A stretch of DNA of 49,213 bases from Janibacter corallicola NBRC 107790 (lineage in GTDB: Bacteria > Actinomycetota > Actinomycetes > Actinomycetales > Dermatophilaceae), in the NCBI RefSeq assembly GCF_001570965.1, contig NZ_BCSR01000018.1:1-49213 (forward strand). Direction: 5' to 3'. Numbering within the stretch: position 1 is the first letter of the stretch; every line of letters starts with the position of its first letter. Positions 1 to 9,859 of this stretch are shown one piece after another. The notes below the pieces were generated by a model. It did no database searches. It worked only from the letters and a program-made list of their open reading frames with translations, and was not told where the DNA came from. Both the position numbers and the translations under genes were made by a program.

Positions 1-2
1 CC

Positions 3-206
3 CGCCGGTGGTGGGGCGGGCAGTGGCAGCGGCGGGCCGTCGAGTCCGGCTTCCACGAGGAGGTCCTGCGGCAGGGCCTGGCCGACGAAGGGGACATCGC
101 CGAGGTCGTCGAGGGCTGGCGGTCGTGGACCGGGTCACCCGACGGGTGGTTCGTCGTCGTCCACGGTGAGGTGCTCGCCCGGTGCCATACTCGGGACCGC
201 CCGTGA
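3..206 (+). CDS. C-terminal fragment, possible SAM-dependent methyltransferase
   Basis: The open frame enters from the left edge and stops at TGA 204-206, giving about 67 residues. The tail pattern (acidic helix, then SPDGWFVVVHGEVLAR) resembles the last strand of class I SAM-dependent methyltransferases encoded beside RNase HI in other actinobacteria. No catalytic motif is visible because the N-terminal Rossmann part lies outside the window. The frame has typical high third-position GC and runs toward rnhA. The function is a recollection of similar tails, not a domain match; a hypothetical protein is the alternative. Confidence 0.45.
   Translation, partial: RRWWGGQWQRRAVESGFHEEVLRQGLADEGDIAEVVEGWRSWTGSPDGWFVVVHGEVLARCHTRDRP
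186..191 (+). promoter_or_regulatory. Candidate -10 box for rnhA
   Basis: CATACT lies 42 bp before the rnhA ATG, inside the end of the upstream gene. It would give a short leader with GGAG (223-226) seven bases before the start codon. No clear -35 box is seen. Confidence 0.35.
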
Positions 207-233
207 CCCCCTTCGTGCCCCTGGAGTGTCTGC

Positions 234-773
234 ATGACGATCACCGCCGCCGCTGACGGATCCGCCCTCGGCAACCCCGGCCCCGCCGGCTGGGGCTGGT
301 ACATCGACGAGGACCGCTGGGACCACGGTGGCTGGGCGCACGGGACGAACAACATGGGCGAGCTCACGGCGGTGCTCGACCTGCTGCAGCAGACGGCGCA
401 CCTCGAGGAGGACCTGCACGTCATCTGCGACAGCAAGTACGTCATCAACTCGATCACCGCGTGGATGCCGGGCTGGAAGCGCAAGGGCTGGCGCAAGAAG
501 GACGGCAAGCCGGTCCTCAACGTCGAGATCATGCAGGCCCTCGACGCCGCGATGCAGGGCCGCTCGGTGACCTTCGAGTGGGTCAAGGGCCACGCCGGTC
601 ACGCGCTGAACGAGGAGGCGGACCGGCTCGCCTCCAGCGCCGCCGCGTCCTGGGCGAAGGGCGCCGCCCCCGAGGGTGGCCCCGGCATCCCGGGCGCCGG
701 AAGCGTGCGGGTGCCGGCGACCCCCGCCCCCGGGGAGGACCGGGCCGAGGAGGGGCCGCTCTCGCTCTTCTGA
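234..773 (+). CDS. rnhA: Ribonuclease HI
   Basis: Cytoplasmic endonuclease that cuts the RNA strand of RNA-DNA hybrids, acting in primer and R-loop removal. The 179-residue protein has the RNase H fold with its metal-binding carboxylates: D8 (AADGSALGNPGPAGWGW), E43 (NNMGELTAV), D66 (VICDSKYVINSI) and D130 (NEEADRLA), plus the conserved H123 in KGHAGHALNEEAD. The basic segment WKRKGWRKKDGKPV corresponds to the substrate handle. After about residue 140 there is an extra Ala/Gly/Pro-rich tail of some 40 residues with no recognised domain. The ATG has a GGAG Shine-Dalgarno at 223-226. The gene converges on the MOSC gene with a 7-bp gap. Confidence 0.95.
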   Translation: MTITAAADGSALGNPGPAGWGWYIDEDRWDHGGWAHGTNNMGELTAVLDLLQQTAHLEEDLHVICDSKYVINSITAWMPGWKRKGWRKKDGKPVLNVEIMQALDAAMQGRSVTFEWVKGHAGHALNEEADRLASSAAASWAKGAAPEGGPGIPGAGSVRVPATPAPGEDRAEEGPLSLF

Positions 774-780
774 GGGCCGC

Positions 781-1437
781 TCAGCGCTCGAGGACGTCGG
801 TGAACTGGCGCAGCCTCGCCCCGGTGTAGACACCCGAGTCGACGACCCGGCGGGCCAGGACGGCATCGCCCAACTTGGCGCGCAGCACCGTGGGCAGGTC
901 GATGCCGGAGCCCGAGGGCTCGACGTCGATCTCGTCCCCGGCGCGGATCTCGCCCGGGACGAGCACGCTGAAGAGGGCTCCGGTGCGGCCGTGCCGGGCG
1001 AAGCGCTTCACCCAGCCGCGCTCGCCCATCCACTCGCCGAAGGTCGCGCACGGCTGGCGCGTCCACCGCACCTCGAGGACCGCGCTGCCGACGTGCCAGC
1101 GGTCGCCGACCTCGGCGGCGTCGACGTCGATGCCGCTCGTGGTGAGGTTCTCCCCGAAGGACCCGTTCGGCAGCTCGCGCCCGAGCGCGGCGGCCCAGAT
1201 GTCGAGCTCCTCGCGGGCGTAGGCATAGACCGCGCGGTCGTGCCCGCCGTGGTGTCGCCCGTCGCCGACGTGGTCACCACCGACGCCCGAGACCCCGGCG
1301 CCGTGCTCGACCCGCCGCGGGCCCGGGTCGTGGACCTCGAGCACGTCGACCGGCTGCTTGTCGATGCCGGTGGGTCGCTCGGGGGCCAGGCGCAGCGGAC
1401 GGGGTCGCCCGATGTTGGCGGACAGCACGCGTGGCAT
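781..1437 (-). CDS. MOSC domain-containing protein (YiiM-like)
   Basis: A 218-residue protein starting MPRVLSANIGRPRP. It carries the MOSC features: SFGENLTTSGIDVDAAEVGDRWHVG near the middle, then LEVRWTRQPCATFGEWMGERGWVKRFARHGRTGALFSVLVPGEIRAGDEI, which contains the single conserved Cys thought to bind molybdenum or sulfur. MOSC proteins are molybdenum-cofactor sulfurase C-terminal relatives; YiiM-type members reduce N-hydroxylated compounds. The start is the ATG at 1437; longer in-frame extensions upstream look like low-complexity antisense of the epsilon subunit. It lies 23 bp after the carboxylase epsilon gene on the same strand and may be cotranscribed. The substrate is unknown. Confidence 0.85.
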   Translation of the reverse strand: MPRVLSANIGRPRPLRLAPERPTGIDKQPVDVLEVHDPGPRRVEHGAGVSGVGGDHVGDGRHHGGHDRAVYAYAREELDIWAAALGRELPNGSFGENLTTSGIDVDAAEVGDRWHVGSAVLEVRWTRQPCATFGEWMGERGWVKRFARHGRTGALFSVLVPGEIRAGDEIDVEPSGSGIDLPTVLRAKLGDAVLARRVVDSGVYTGARLRQFTDVLER

Positions 1438-1460
1438 GACCGAACCGGTGAGGGAGTGGC

Positions 1461-1717
1461 TCAGCGGGGGAGGGCCGAGGCCCGCCAGCCGCCGGGCGCC
1501 GGGTGGAGCGGGGCGTGCACCAGTCGGGCCGGTGCGGACCACTGCGACGTGGGCGCGGCAGGCGGTTCGTCCTCGCCGCCCAGCCCGGAGAGCACCGCGA
1601 CGAGTGCGGCGACCTGCTCGGGCGTCGCGTCGCCGCGCACCTCGATGCGCTGCGCCGGGGTGGCAGCGTCCTGCGGGTCCGGACCGGAGTCCTGTGCGGA
1701 GTCTTCCTGCGCGGCGC

Positions 1718-1721
<4 letters not shown>
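1461..1721 (-). CDS. accE: Acyl-CoA carboxylase epsilon subunit
   Basis: A small protein of 86 residues. A short acidic Gln/Asp-rich N-terminus is followed by [23 protein letters not shown], the signature of the actinobacterial acyl-CoA carboxylase epsilon subunit, and a Pro/Trp-containing tail ([11 protein letters not shown]...[10 protein letters not shown]). In actinobacteria this subunit stabilises the alpha-beta carboxylase complex making malonyl- or methylmalonyl-CoA. The GTG start at 1721 overlaps the beta-subunit TGA (1718-1720) as GTGA, so the two are translationally coupled. The family is poorly conserved and easily missed; the position after accB supports the call. Confidence 0.85.
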
Positions 1722-3358
<1,637 letters not shown>

Positions 3359-3365
3359 GGGCCGC

Positions 3366-3375
3366 AGCCTAGCCT
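3366..3375. promoter_or_regulatory. Overlapping divergent -10 boxes of accB and birA
   Basis: Minus-strand TAGGCT (3371 down to 3366) is 7 nt before the carboxylase ATG at 3358. Plus-strand TAGCCT (3370-3375) is 7 nt before the birA GTG at 3383. The two hexamers share the TA at 3370-3371. Both genes would start transcription at their first codon. Confidence 0.7.
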
Positions 3376-3382
3376 TGCGGTC

Positions 3383-4195
3383 GTGCCCGATTCGATCGAC
3401 GTGCCCCGTCTCACCGACCAGCTGCCCCCCGACACGCCGTGGCGGGGCATCACCCACCTGGCCGAGGTGGACTCCACGAATGCCGAGGTCGCCCGTCGCG
3501 GTGAGCAGTGGGCGCCGGTGCTCGCGGACCACCAGACCGCCGGGCGCGGCCGGCTCGGCCGCGACTGGCAGGAGCGCCCCGGGGCCGGCCTGGCGATGTC
3601 GGTGCTCGTGCCGGCCGTGGCCCCGCCGGGGTGGCTGCCGCTGCTCACCGGTCTCGCCGTCCGCGAGGCCCTCGCCGGCGTGGACGTGGCGGCGGCCCTG
3701 AAGTGGCCCAACGACGTGCAGCTGCCCGCCGACGGGCACCGCAAGGTCTGCGGGATCCTCTGCCAGGGAGCCGGGGCGCTCGGTGCCGGGGTCGTCGTCG
3801 GCATCGGGATCAACGTCCACCACGACCGTGGGGACCTGCCCACGGACACCGCCACCTCCCTTCGCCTCGTCGGAGCGGAGGTGGACCGCACCGACCTCGC
3901 CGCCGGGGTGCTCACCGGGCTGGCCCGGATGCACGCGGACCTGGTCGCCGGCGGGACCCGCGCGAAGGGGGTCCGCGCCGCCTACCGCGCCGCCTGCGAC
4001 ACCCTCGGACGGCGAGTCGTCGTGCACCTGCCGGACGGGACCAGGGAGGAGGCACTGGCCGACGGGATCGACGAGGACGGCCGGTTGGTGGTGGACGGTC
4101 CACGGGGCTGGACTACCGTGGCCGCTGGTGATGTCCAGCACATCCGCGCCGCGGGCGCGTCGCGGACGCAGGGCCAGCACCGGCAGGAGCACTGA
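3383..4195 (+). CDS. birA: Biotin--[acetyl-CoA-carboxylase] ligase
   Basis: A 270-residue monofunctional ligase that makes biotinyl-AMP and attaches biotin to the carrier domain of carboxylases. Visible motifs are the biotinyl-AMP loop [23 protein letters not shown] and VVVGIGINV, followed by the C-terminal SH3-like domain ([31 protein letters not shown]). There is no N-terminal winged helix, so it is not a BirA-type repressor. The GTG at 3383 is chosen because TAGCCT ends exactly 7 nt before it and only 24 bp separate it from the divergent carboxylase gene. The nucleotidyl cyclase gene follows 15 bp downstream. Confidence 0.95.
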   Translation: MPDSIDVPRLTDQLPPDTPWRGITHLAEVDSTNAEVARRGEQWAPVLADHQTAGRGRLGRDWQERPGAGLAMSVLVPAVAPPGWLPLLTGLAVREALAGVDVAAALKWPNDVQLPADGHRKVCGILCQGAGALGAGVVVGIGINVHHDRGDLPTDTATSLRLVGAEVDRTDLAAGVLTGLARMHADLVAGGTRAKGVRAAYRAACDTLGRRVVVHLPDGTREEALADGIDEDGRLVVDGPRGWTTVAAGDVQHIRAAGASRTQGQHRQEH

Positions 4196-4210
4196 GTTCA
4201 CGGAGGTGTC

Positions 4211-5287
4211 GTGACCGACGGGGCGCGCGAACGCGGCGAGGGTGATGGACCCGAGTCCTTCGAGCGTGCCCTCCTGGGGCGGCCCGCCTCCCTCGGGCGG
4301 CGCGAGGTCTCCCGGAGCGCCGGCGTCTCGATCCGCTCGGCCCGCAAGTTCTGGCACGCGATGGGCTTCCCCATCGTCCAGGACGAGGACACGATGTTCA
4401 CCGAGGCCGACCGGGAGGCCCTGGCCCGGGTCGCCGAGATGGTCCGCCACGAGGACATGGAGGAGGAGTTCGCGCTGTCGATGACGCGCGCTCTCGCCCG
4501 GACCATGGACCGCCTCGCGGCGTGGCAGGCCCAGCTGGTCACCGAGGAGATCGCACGGCGCCGGCACGGCGAGGACTCGCTCGCCGACGTCGCCCGGGAG
4601 GAGATCCGCCTCCCCGACGAGCGGACCCTCGGCGACAACGAGGACGCGGCCCGGGCGCTCGCCGACCTCGCCGACGACCTGGAGCCCCTGCTGCTCTACG
4701 TGTGGCGCCGACAGCTGACCGCGACGATCCAGCGGATGCTCACCCGCGAGGAGGAGGACGGGCGCACGAGCACGATCGGCTTCGCCGACCTGGTGAACTT
4801 CACCTCGGTGGTGCGCCGGCTCACCGAGCGTGAGCTCGGCCGGCTCGTGCAGCGCTTCGAGGACCTGTGCACCGACATCGTCACCGCGCACGGCGGACGG
4901 GTGGTCAAGACGGTGGGCGACGAGGTGCTCTTCCAGACCTACGACGTCGCCCCGGGCGCGGCCATCGCCCTCGACCTCGTCGAGGCGATGGCCGAGGACG
5001 ACCTGCTGCCCGCGGCACGGGTCGGGATGGCCCACGGGTCGGTGCTGCGCCGCCTGGGTGACGTCTTCGGCACGACGGTGAACCGGGCGAGCCGGCTCAC
5101 CGCGGTGGCGCCCCCCGGGGGTGTCTACGTCGACGACGCGCTCGCCCGCCAGCTGGAGCCGTTGAGCGGCTTCACGACGGTTCCGACCCGGCGCCGCTCC
5201 CTTCGTGGCATCGGGGAGGTCCAACCGAGTCGCCTGCTGCGGGTCACCGGCGGCCGCCGCCAGACCGATGTCATGGCGCACGTGTGA
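4211..5287 (+). CDS. Class III adenylate/guanylate cyclase
   Basis: A soluble 358-residue cyclase. Residues 24-70 look like a MerR-style winged helix ([28 protein letters not shown]...FTEADREAL), followed by an all-helical segment to about 180, reminiscent of the regulatory half of M. tuberculosis Rv1264. The catalytic domain (about 185-345) keeps the metal aspartates D193 (GFADLVNFT) and D237 ([11 protein letters not shown]), the adenine-specifying K233 and D284 (GDVFGTTVN), and N291/R295 (NRASR), so it should be active and ATP-preferring. The GTG start follows GGAGGT with only 3 nt spacing. No transmembrane segment is seen. The activating signal is unknown; Rv1264 responds to pH. Confidence 0.9.
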   Translation: MTDGARERGEGDGPESFERALLGRPASLGRREVSRSAGVSIRSARKFWHAMGFPIVQDEDTMFTEADREALARVAEMVRHEDMEEEFALSMTRALARTMDRLAAWQAQLVTEEIARRRHGEDSLADVAREEIRLPDERTLGDNEDAARALADLADDLEPLLLYVWRRQLTATIQRMLTREEEDGRTSTIGFADLVNFTSVVRRLTERELGRLVQRFEDLCTDIVTAHGGRVVKTVGDEVLFQTYDVAPGAAIALDLVEAMAEDDLLPAARVGMAHGSVLRRLGDVFGTTVNRASRLTAVAPPGGVYVDDALARQLEPLSGFTTVPTRRRSLRGIGEVQPSRLLRVTGGRRQTDVMAHV

Positions 5288-5318
5288 GTCCCATCGCGCA
5301 CCACCGGTCCGAAGTTCC

Positions 5319-5324
5319 TATGCT
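5319..5324 (+). promoter_or_regulatory. -10 box, leaderless response regulator
   Basis: TATGCT, then six bases, then the ATG at 5331. This is a near-consensus actinobacterial -10 and leaves no room for a Shine-Dalgarno, so the message is probably leaderless. Confidence 0.65.
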
Positions 5325-5330
5325 GCCCCC

Positions 5331-5999
<669 letters not shown>

Positions 6000-6009
6000 G
6001 GGACCTCCC

Positions 6010-7017
6010 GTGAGCTTCATCGGGTACGTACGGCGGGCGGTGTTCGTCGCCGTGGTGTGCGCCGGGGTCGTCACAGCGCTGGTCCTCGGCGCGGTCGCCC
6101 TGACGATCACCGGCGGTGACGGTGCGCGGGTGCTGGGGCTGGACGTGCTCGCCTGGGCCGTCGTCGCGCCGGTCGCCGGTGTGTTCCTCGCGGCGCCGAT
6201 CGGCATGCTCGCACTGCACTCGATCATCCGGCGGCGCAACCGCGGCCTGGCCTTCATCGATGCCCAGGTCGAGGCGATCCGCCGGGGCGCCGGCGCCCTG
6301 CCGCGGCCGAAGGTCGGGCTGAGCGACATCGACTCCCACACCCAGGGGCTCGCGCGGCTGGCCGGCGAGCTGGCCCAGCAGCGGGCGCTGGACCGGGACT
6401 TCGCCTCCGACGCCTCCCACCAGCTGCGCACGCCGCTCACCGCGCTGCTCATGCGGCTGGAGGAGATGGGCGAGACCGACGACATGGACGTCGTCCGCGA
6501 GGAGGCGGCCGTCGCCGTCACCCAGGTCGAGCGACTCACCGGCGTCATCGACACCCTGCTGGCCCGCTCGAAGGGGGAGGAGGGCGTGGTCCCCGAGATC
6601 TCCCTGGACTCGGTGCTGGCGGCGCTGCAGCGGGAGTACCAGCCCGCCTTCACCGCGGCCCGGCGCACGATGCGGGTGGACGGCCCGCCCGGCCTGGCGG
6701 TGCGCTCGAGCCCGGCCGACCTGGGGCAGATCCTGCAGACCCTCATCGAGAACTCCCTCGCCCACGGGGACGGCCGGGTGACGATCACGATGCGGGCCTC
6801 CGCGGGCTCGACGGTCATCGAGGTGCAGGACGAGGGGGAGGGCATCCCGGCCGCGATCGCGCCCCACGTCTTCGAGCGGTCGGTGACCTCGCACGGCTCC
6901 GGCCTGGGGCTGGGGCTGGCCCGTCAGCTCGCCGAGCGCAACGGCGGCCGGCTGGAGCTCGTCAGCTCCCACCCCGCGGTGTTCTCGGTCTTCCTCGCCG
7001 GCCGGGGGATCCGCTGA
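6010..7017 (+). CDS. Sensor histidine kinase
   Basis: A 335-residue membrane kinase. Two hydrophobic segments (about 10-33 and 44-70) bracket a very short extracytoplasmic loop of about ten residues, so ligand sensing through a large outer domain is unlikely. The phospho-acceptor is H137 in DASHQLRTPLTALL. The N box is ILQTLIENSLAHGDG, the G1 box VQDEGEGI, and the G2 box HGSGLGLGLARQLAERNGG. The region between TM2 and the H box is short and does not contain a clear HAMP domain. The GTG start at 6010 lies 10 bp after the regulator stop. Its 3' end overlaps the convergent gtrA gene by 56 bp. Confidence 0.92.
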   Translation: MSFIGYVRRAVFVAVVCAGVVTALVLGAVALTITGGDGARVLGLDVLAWAVVAPVAGVFLAAPIGMLALHSIIRRRNRGLAFIDAQVEAIRRGAGALPRPKVGLSDIDSHTQGLARLAGELAQQRALDRDFASDASHQLRTPLTALLMRLEEMGETDDMDVVREEAAVAVTQVERLTGVIDTLLARSKGEEGVVPEISLDSVLAALQREYQPAFTAARRTMRVDGPPGLAVRSSPADLGQILQTLIENSLAHGDGRVTITMRASAGSTVIEVQDEGEGIPAAIAPHVFERSVTSHGSGLGLGLARQLAERNGGRLELVSSHPAVFSVFLAGRGIR

Positions 7018-7468
7018 AGCGGCCGGCCCGCCCGGGCGCGAAGACGAAGGAGCGGTAGGCCCAGAAGCGGAAGACCGTTCCCAGCCCGATCCCGATGATC
7101 GTCGAGACGTTGTCGGCGATCGTGCTCGTCAGCCCGAGCCCGTAGTGGCTGAGGACGAGGCAGAGCGTCGAGATGAGCAGTGCGATCCCGTTGACGACGA
7201 AGAAGAGCGTCACCTCGTGGTGGGCCGGGCGCGAGCGGCGCCGCACGAAGGTCCAGGACCGGTTGCCGAACCACGAGAAGAGGGTCGCGACACTGCCGCT
7301 GATGATCCTGGCGGTCGTGACCTTGTCCGAGAGCACCGTGGAGATCAGCAGGTTCAACAGCCCGATGTCGATGACGAAGTTCGCGACCCCGATGACACCG
7401 AACTTGCCCATCTCGTGCCAGAGCGTGTCGACCAGGCCCTGGCCCCCCTTCGCGCGCCGTCTCACCAC
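6962..7468 (-). CDS. GtrA family membrane protein
   Basis: A 168-residue protein with four predicted membrane helices (FGVIGVANFVIDIGLLNLLIS, ISGSVATLFSWFGNRSWTF, EVTLFFVVNGIALLISTLCLVLS, VSTIIGIGLGTVFRFWAYRSFVF). GtrA-like proteins are implicated in moving lipid-linked sugars across the membrane for cell-surface glycosylation. Two adjacent GTG codons (7468 and 7465) can serve as start. They lie inside the 3' arm of a stable hairpin and overlap the stop of a short upstream ORF. The C-terminus, basic and Gly-rich, overlaps the histidine kinase gene tail to tail by 56 bp. The sugar substrate is unknown. Confidence 0.85.
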   Translation of the reverse strand: MVRRRAKGGQGLVDTLWHEMGKFGVIGVANFVIDIGLLNLLISTVLSDKVTTARIISGSVATLFSWFGNRSWTFVRRRSRPAHHEVTLFFVVNGIALLISTLCLVLSHYGLGLTSTIADNVSTIIGIGLGTVFRFWAYRSFVFAPGRAGRFSGSPGRRGRPRTPRGGS

Positions 7469-7515
7469 GGCACCCCGGGCGGGGGTGCCGCCGTGGTCTC
7501 GGCTGCGTGGTGCAC
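7462..7515 (-). CDS. Putative 17-residue leader peptide upstream of gtrA
   Basis: A GTG exactly 6 nt after the -10 hexamer TAGCCT (plus-strand 7522-7527) opens a short frame, MHHAAETTAAPPPGVPW. It ends at TGA 7464-7462, overlapping the second gtrA GTG as GTGA. The promoter spacing matches the other leaderless genes in the window, so the first translated codon of this transcript should be this one and not gtrA. A PPP stretch, which slows ribosomes, precedes the stop. Whether the peptide itself has a function is unknown; translation-coupling is the inferred role. Confidence 0.45.
   Translation of the reverse strand: MHHAAETTAAPPPGVPW
7464..7497 (-). promoter_or_regulatory. Hairpin covering the gtrA start codons
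   Basis: In the minus-strand RNA, ACCACGG plus CACCCC (with a CGG bulge) can pair with GGGGTG plus CCGTGGT around a 5-nt loop, a 13-bp stem. The 3' arm contains the gtrA GTGGTG start codons. The short upstream ORF runs through the whole structure, so its translation would open it. Confidence 0.5.
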
Positions 7516-7521
7516 CACGGC

Positions 7522-7548
7522 AGGCTAACCGGGCCGGCCGCGTATCCT
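7522..7548. promoter_or_regulatory. Back-to-back leaderless -10 boxes, gtrA leader and purK
   Basis: Minus-strand TAGCCT (7527 down to 7522) serves the gtrA leader ORF with 6 nt spacing. Plus-strand TATCCT (7543-7548) lies 6 nt before the purK GTG at 7555. The two boxes are 15 bp apart and transcribe outward. Confidence 0.65.
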
Positions 7549-7554
7549 GCCCAC

Positions 7555-8727
7555 GTGTCGACTCCCGTTCGTGCCCCCGGTGGATTTCCCGTTGTCGGCG
7601 TCATCGGCGGCGGCCAGCTCGCCCGGATGTGCGCCGGCCCCGCCACGGAGCTGGGGGTGACCCTCTCCGTGCTCACCGACGACCCCGGATCGAGCGCGGC
7701 GCAAGTGATCCCGTCCGCTCCCGTCGGGGCCCACACCGACATGGCCGCGGTGCGCGCCTTCGCCCGGGAGTGCGATGTCGTCACCTTCGACCACGAGCAC
7801 GTGCCGCAGGAGATCCTGGCGGCCCTCGTCGAGGACGGCGTCACCGTGCACCCGAGCCCCGGCGCACTCCTGCACGCCCAGGACAAGCTCGTCATGCGCC
7901 GGGTGCTCACCGACGCCGGCACGCCCTGCCCCCCGTGGCGGGCCGCGGGCAGCCGTGAGGAGGTCGAGGCCTTCGCCGCGGAGGTCGGCTGGCCGATCGT
8001 GGCCAAGACCCCCCGTGGCGGCTACGACGGGAAGGGAGTCCTCGTCGCCGCCGCGATCGAGGACCTCCAGGAGTGGCTCGCCCGGGCGGACGAGCAGGGT
8101 GAGCAGCTGCTGCTGGAGGCGAAGGTCCCCTTCGTGCGTGAGCTGGCGGTGCTGCTCGCCCGCAGCCCCTCCGGCCAGGCGGCCGCGTGGCCGGTCGTCG
8201 AGACCGTCCAGACCGACGGCATCTGCACCGAGGTCATCGCCCCCGCGCCCGGGCTGTCCGAGGAGTCCGCCCGCGCCGCCACCCTCATCGGGCTCGACGT
8301 CGCGGCGGAGCTCGGGGTGACCGGTGTCATGGCGGTCGAGCTCTTCGAGCTGGCCGACGGGTCGGTGCTCGTGAACGAGCTCGCGATGCGTCCGCACAAC
8401 TCCGGGCACTGGAGCATGGACGGCGCCGTCACGGGGCAGTTCGAGCAGCACCTGCGGGCCGTCCTCGACCTCCCCCTCGGGTCCCCGGAGGCACGCGCCG
8501 GGTGGACCGTCATGGCCAATGTCCTCGGCGGCGAGCACGAGGACCTGTACCCGACGTACCGGCACGTCATGGCGCGGGACCCCGGGCTGCGGGTCCACCT
8601 CTACGGCAAGGGGGTCCGTCCCGGTCGCAAGATCGGGCACGTCACCGTCTGCGGCGAGGACCTGCCCGCCCTGCGGGAGCGCGCCACCCACGCGGCCGAC
8701 TACATCCAGGGAGTGATCACGCAGTGA
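7555..8727 (+). CDS. purK: 5-(carboxyamino)imidazole ribonucleotide synthase
   Basis: ATP-grasp enzyme of de novo purine synthesis that converts AIR, bicarbonate and ATP to N5-CAIR. The 390-residue protein has the N-terminal [13 protein letters not shown] loop, DHEHVP, the ATP-grasp segment [17 protein letters not shown], an ELAVLLARS strand and the [36 protein letters not shown] signature. The GTG at 7555 is fixed by TATCCT six bases upstream. purE starts inside its stop codon. The pair is a coupled operon. Confidence 0.97.
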   Translation: MSTPVRAPGGFPVVGVIGGGQLARMCAGPATELGVTLSVLTDDPGSSAAQVIPSAPVGAHTDMAAVRAFARECDVVTFDHEHVPQEILAALVEDGVTVHPSPGALLHAQDKLVMRRVLTDAGTPCPPWRAAGSREEVEAFAAEVGWPIVAKTPRGGYDGKGVLVAAAIEDLQEWLARADEQGEQLLLEAKVPFVRELAVLLARSPSGQAAAWPVVETVQTDGICTEVIAPAPGLSEESARAATLIGLDVAAELGVTGVMAVELFELADGSVLVNELAMRPHNSGHWSMDGAVTGQFEQHLRAVLDLPLGSPEARAGWTVMANVLGGEHEDLYPTYRHVMARDPGLRVHLYGKGVRPGRKIGHVTVCGEDLPALRERATHAADYIQGVITQ

Positions 8728-9248
8728 GCAGCGAGCAGGTGCCGGTCGTCGGCCTCGTCATGGGCAGCGACAGCGACTGGCCGACGATGGAGGCGGCCGC
8801 GACGGTGCTGGAGGACTTCGGCGTGCCGTACGAGGCCGACGTCGTCTCCGCGCACCGCATGCCGACCGAGATGATCAGCTACGGGCAGCAGGCCGAGGAG
8901 CGCGGGCTGCGGGTCATCGTCGCCGGCGCCGGGGGAGCGGCGCACCTGCCGGGGATGCTGGCCTCGGTGACGAGCCTGCCGGTCATCGGCGTGCCGGTGG
9001 CGCTGGCCAACCTCGAGGGCTTGGACTCGCTGCTCTCGATTGTGCAGATGCCCGGCGGCATCCCGGTCGCGACGATGGCCGTCGGCGGGGCCCGCAATGC
9101 CGGTCTCATGGCGGTGCGGATCCTCGGCGCCGGCGAGGGCGAGGAGGCCCGGCGGTTGCGCGAGCGCACGGCCGAGTTCGCGACCGAGCTGTCCGAGCAG
9201 GCCCATGCGAGGGGGGAGGCGCTGCGGCGCCGACGCTCCGCAGGGTGA
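8724..9248 (+). CDS. purE: 5-(carboxyamino)imidazole ribonucleotide mutase
   Basis: A 174-residue class I PurE that rearranges N5-CAIR to CAIR, the step after PurK. Motifs are [11 protein letters not shown], the SAHRMP loop with the catalytic His, [12 protein letters not shown] and [29 protein letters not shown]. The GTG at 8724 overlaps the purK TGA (GTGA), giving translational coupling and equal dosage. A hairpin follows before the convergent CoA-binding gene. Confidence 0.97.
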   Translation: MSSEQVPVVGLVMGSDSDWPTMEAAATVLEDFGVPYEADVVSAHRMPTEMISYGQQAEERGLRVIVAGAGGAAHLPGMLASVTSLPVIGVPVALANLEGLDSLLSIVQMPGGIPVATMAVGGARNAGLMAVRILGAGEGEEARRLRERTAEFATELSEQAHARGEALRRRRSAG

Positions 9249-9251
9249 GGT

Positions 9252-9278
9252 GGCCGCCCTCGGGGCGCGGGGCGGGCC
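9252..9278. terminator. Hairpin between purE and the CoA-binding gene
   Basis: GGCCGCCC and GGGCGGGCC flank a GC-rich loop in the 38-bp convergent gap. There is no U tract, as is usual for actinobacterial terminators. It could serve both directions. Confidence 0.45.
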
Positions 9279-9286
9279 CCCTTCGC

Positions 9287-9739
9287 TCAGCGGGAGGCGC
9301 CCTCCATGCGCAGCCGTCGCCACTCGATCTTCGGGCAGGTGTCCATGATGACGTCCAGCCCGGCCTCGCGGGCCTTGTCCGCGGCGGTGTGGTCGATCAC
9401 CCCCAGCTGCATCCAGACCGCGTCGATCTGCAGCCGGTCCTTGTGCTCGATCGCCTCGTCGACCACGGCACCCACGTGATCGGAGTTGACGAAGCAGTCC
9501 ACGACCTTGATGTCCCCGTCGGGGATGTCCGCGATCCTCGCGTAGCCGGTGTCGCCGTCGACCGCCTCGGCCGCGTGGTGCACGGGGATGATGCCCTTGT
9601 GCATCTCCCGCTTCAGCCACTGGGCGACGCGGAAGGCGTCCCGGTCGGTGTTGTTGCTCAGCCCCACGACGACCCAGGTGCCGGGGTCGGCGATGAGGCG
9701 GCGCATCGTCTCGATGTCGTTCGTGTGCGTGAGGCTCAT
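9287..9739 (-). CDS. CoA-binding domain protein (YccU-like)
   Basis: A 150-residue single-domain Rossmann protein: TWVVVGLSNNTDRDAFRVAQWLKREMHKGIIPVHHAAE, DCFVNSDHVGAVVDEAIEH, and VWMQLGVIDHTAADKAREAGLDVIMDTCPKIEW. This is the stand-alone CoA-binding fold of the succinyl-CoA-synthetase alpha type. The conserved C-terminal Asp-Thr-Cys-Pro-Lys is present. The biochemical role is unknown. The ATG at 9739 is preferred over one three codons upstream because a weak -10 (TTGGAT) sits 7 nt before it. Confidence 0.88.
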   Translation of the reverse strand: MSLTHTNDIETMRRLIADPGTWVVVGLSNNTDRDAFRVAQWLKREMHKGIIPVHHAAEAVDGDTGYARIADIPDGDIKVVDCFVNSDHVGAVVDEAIEHKDRLQIDAVWMQLGVIDHTAADKAREAGLDVIMDTCPKIEWRRLRMEGASR

Positions 9740-9859
9740 GTGACCCATCCAACGCCGGAAGTGCCGGAGGTGCAATGGTCCACGCCCACCGCGTGGCGGT
9801 CTGTTTCGCCGGTGGCACACTTGTGCGTGGTTGCGTCGCCCCACTGAAATGAGGAATGC

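Noticed and set aside
3359-5281. Long upstream in-frame extension of the carboxylase beta subunit on the minus strand
   Set aside because: It reads antisense through birA and the cyclase. The leaderless -10 box and family N-terminus place the start at 3358.
6962-7017. Frameshift or misassembly where the kinase and gtrA genes overlap
   Set aside because: Both frames stay open with normal endings. A 56-bp tail-to-tail overlap is acceptable for convergent genes.
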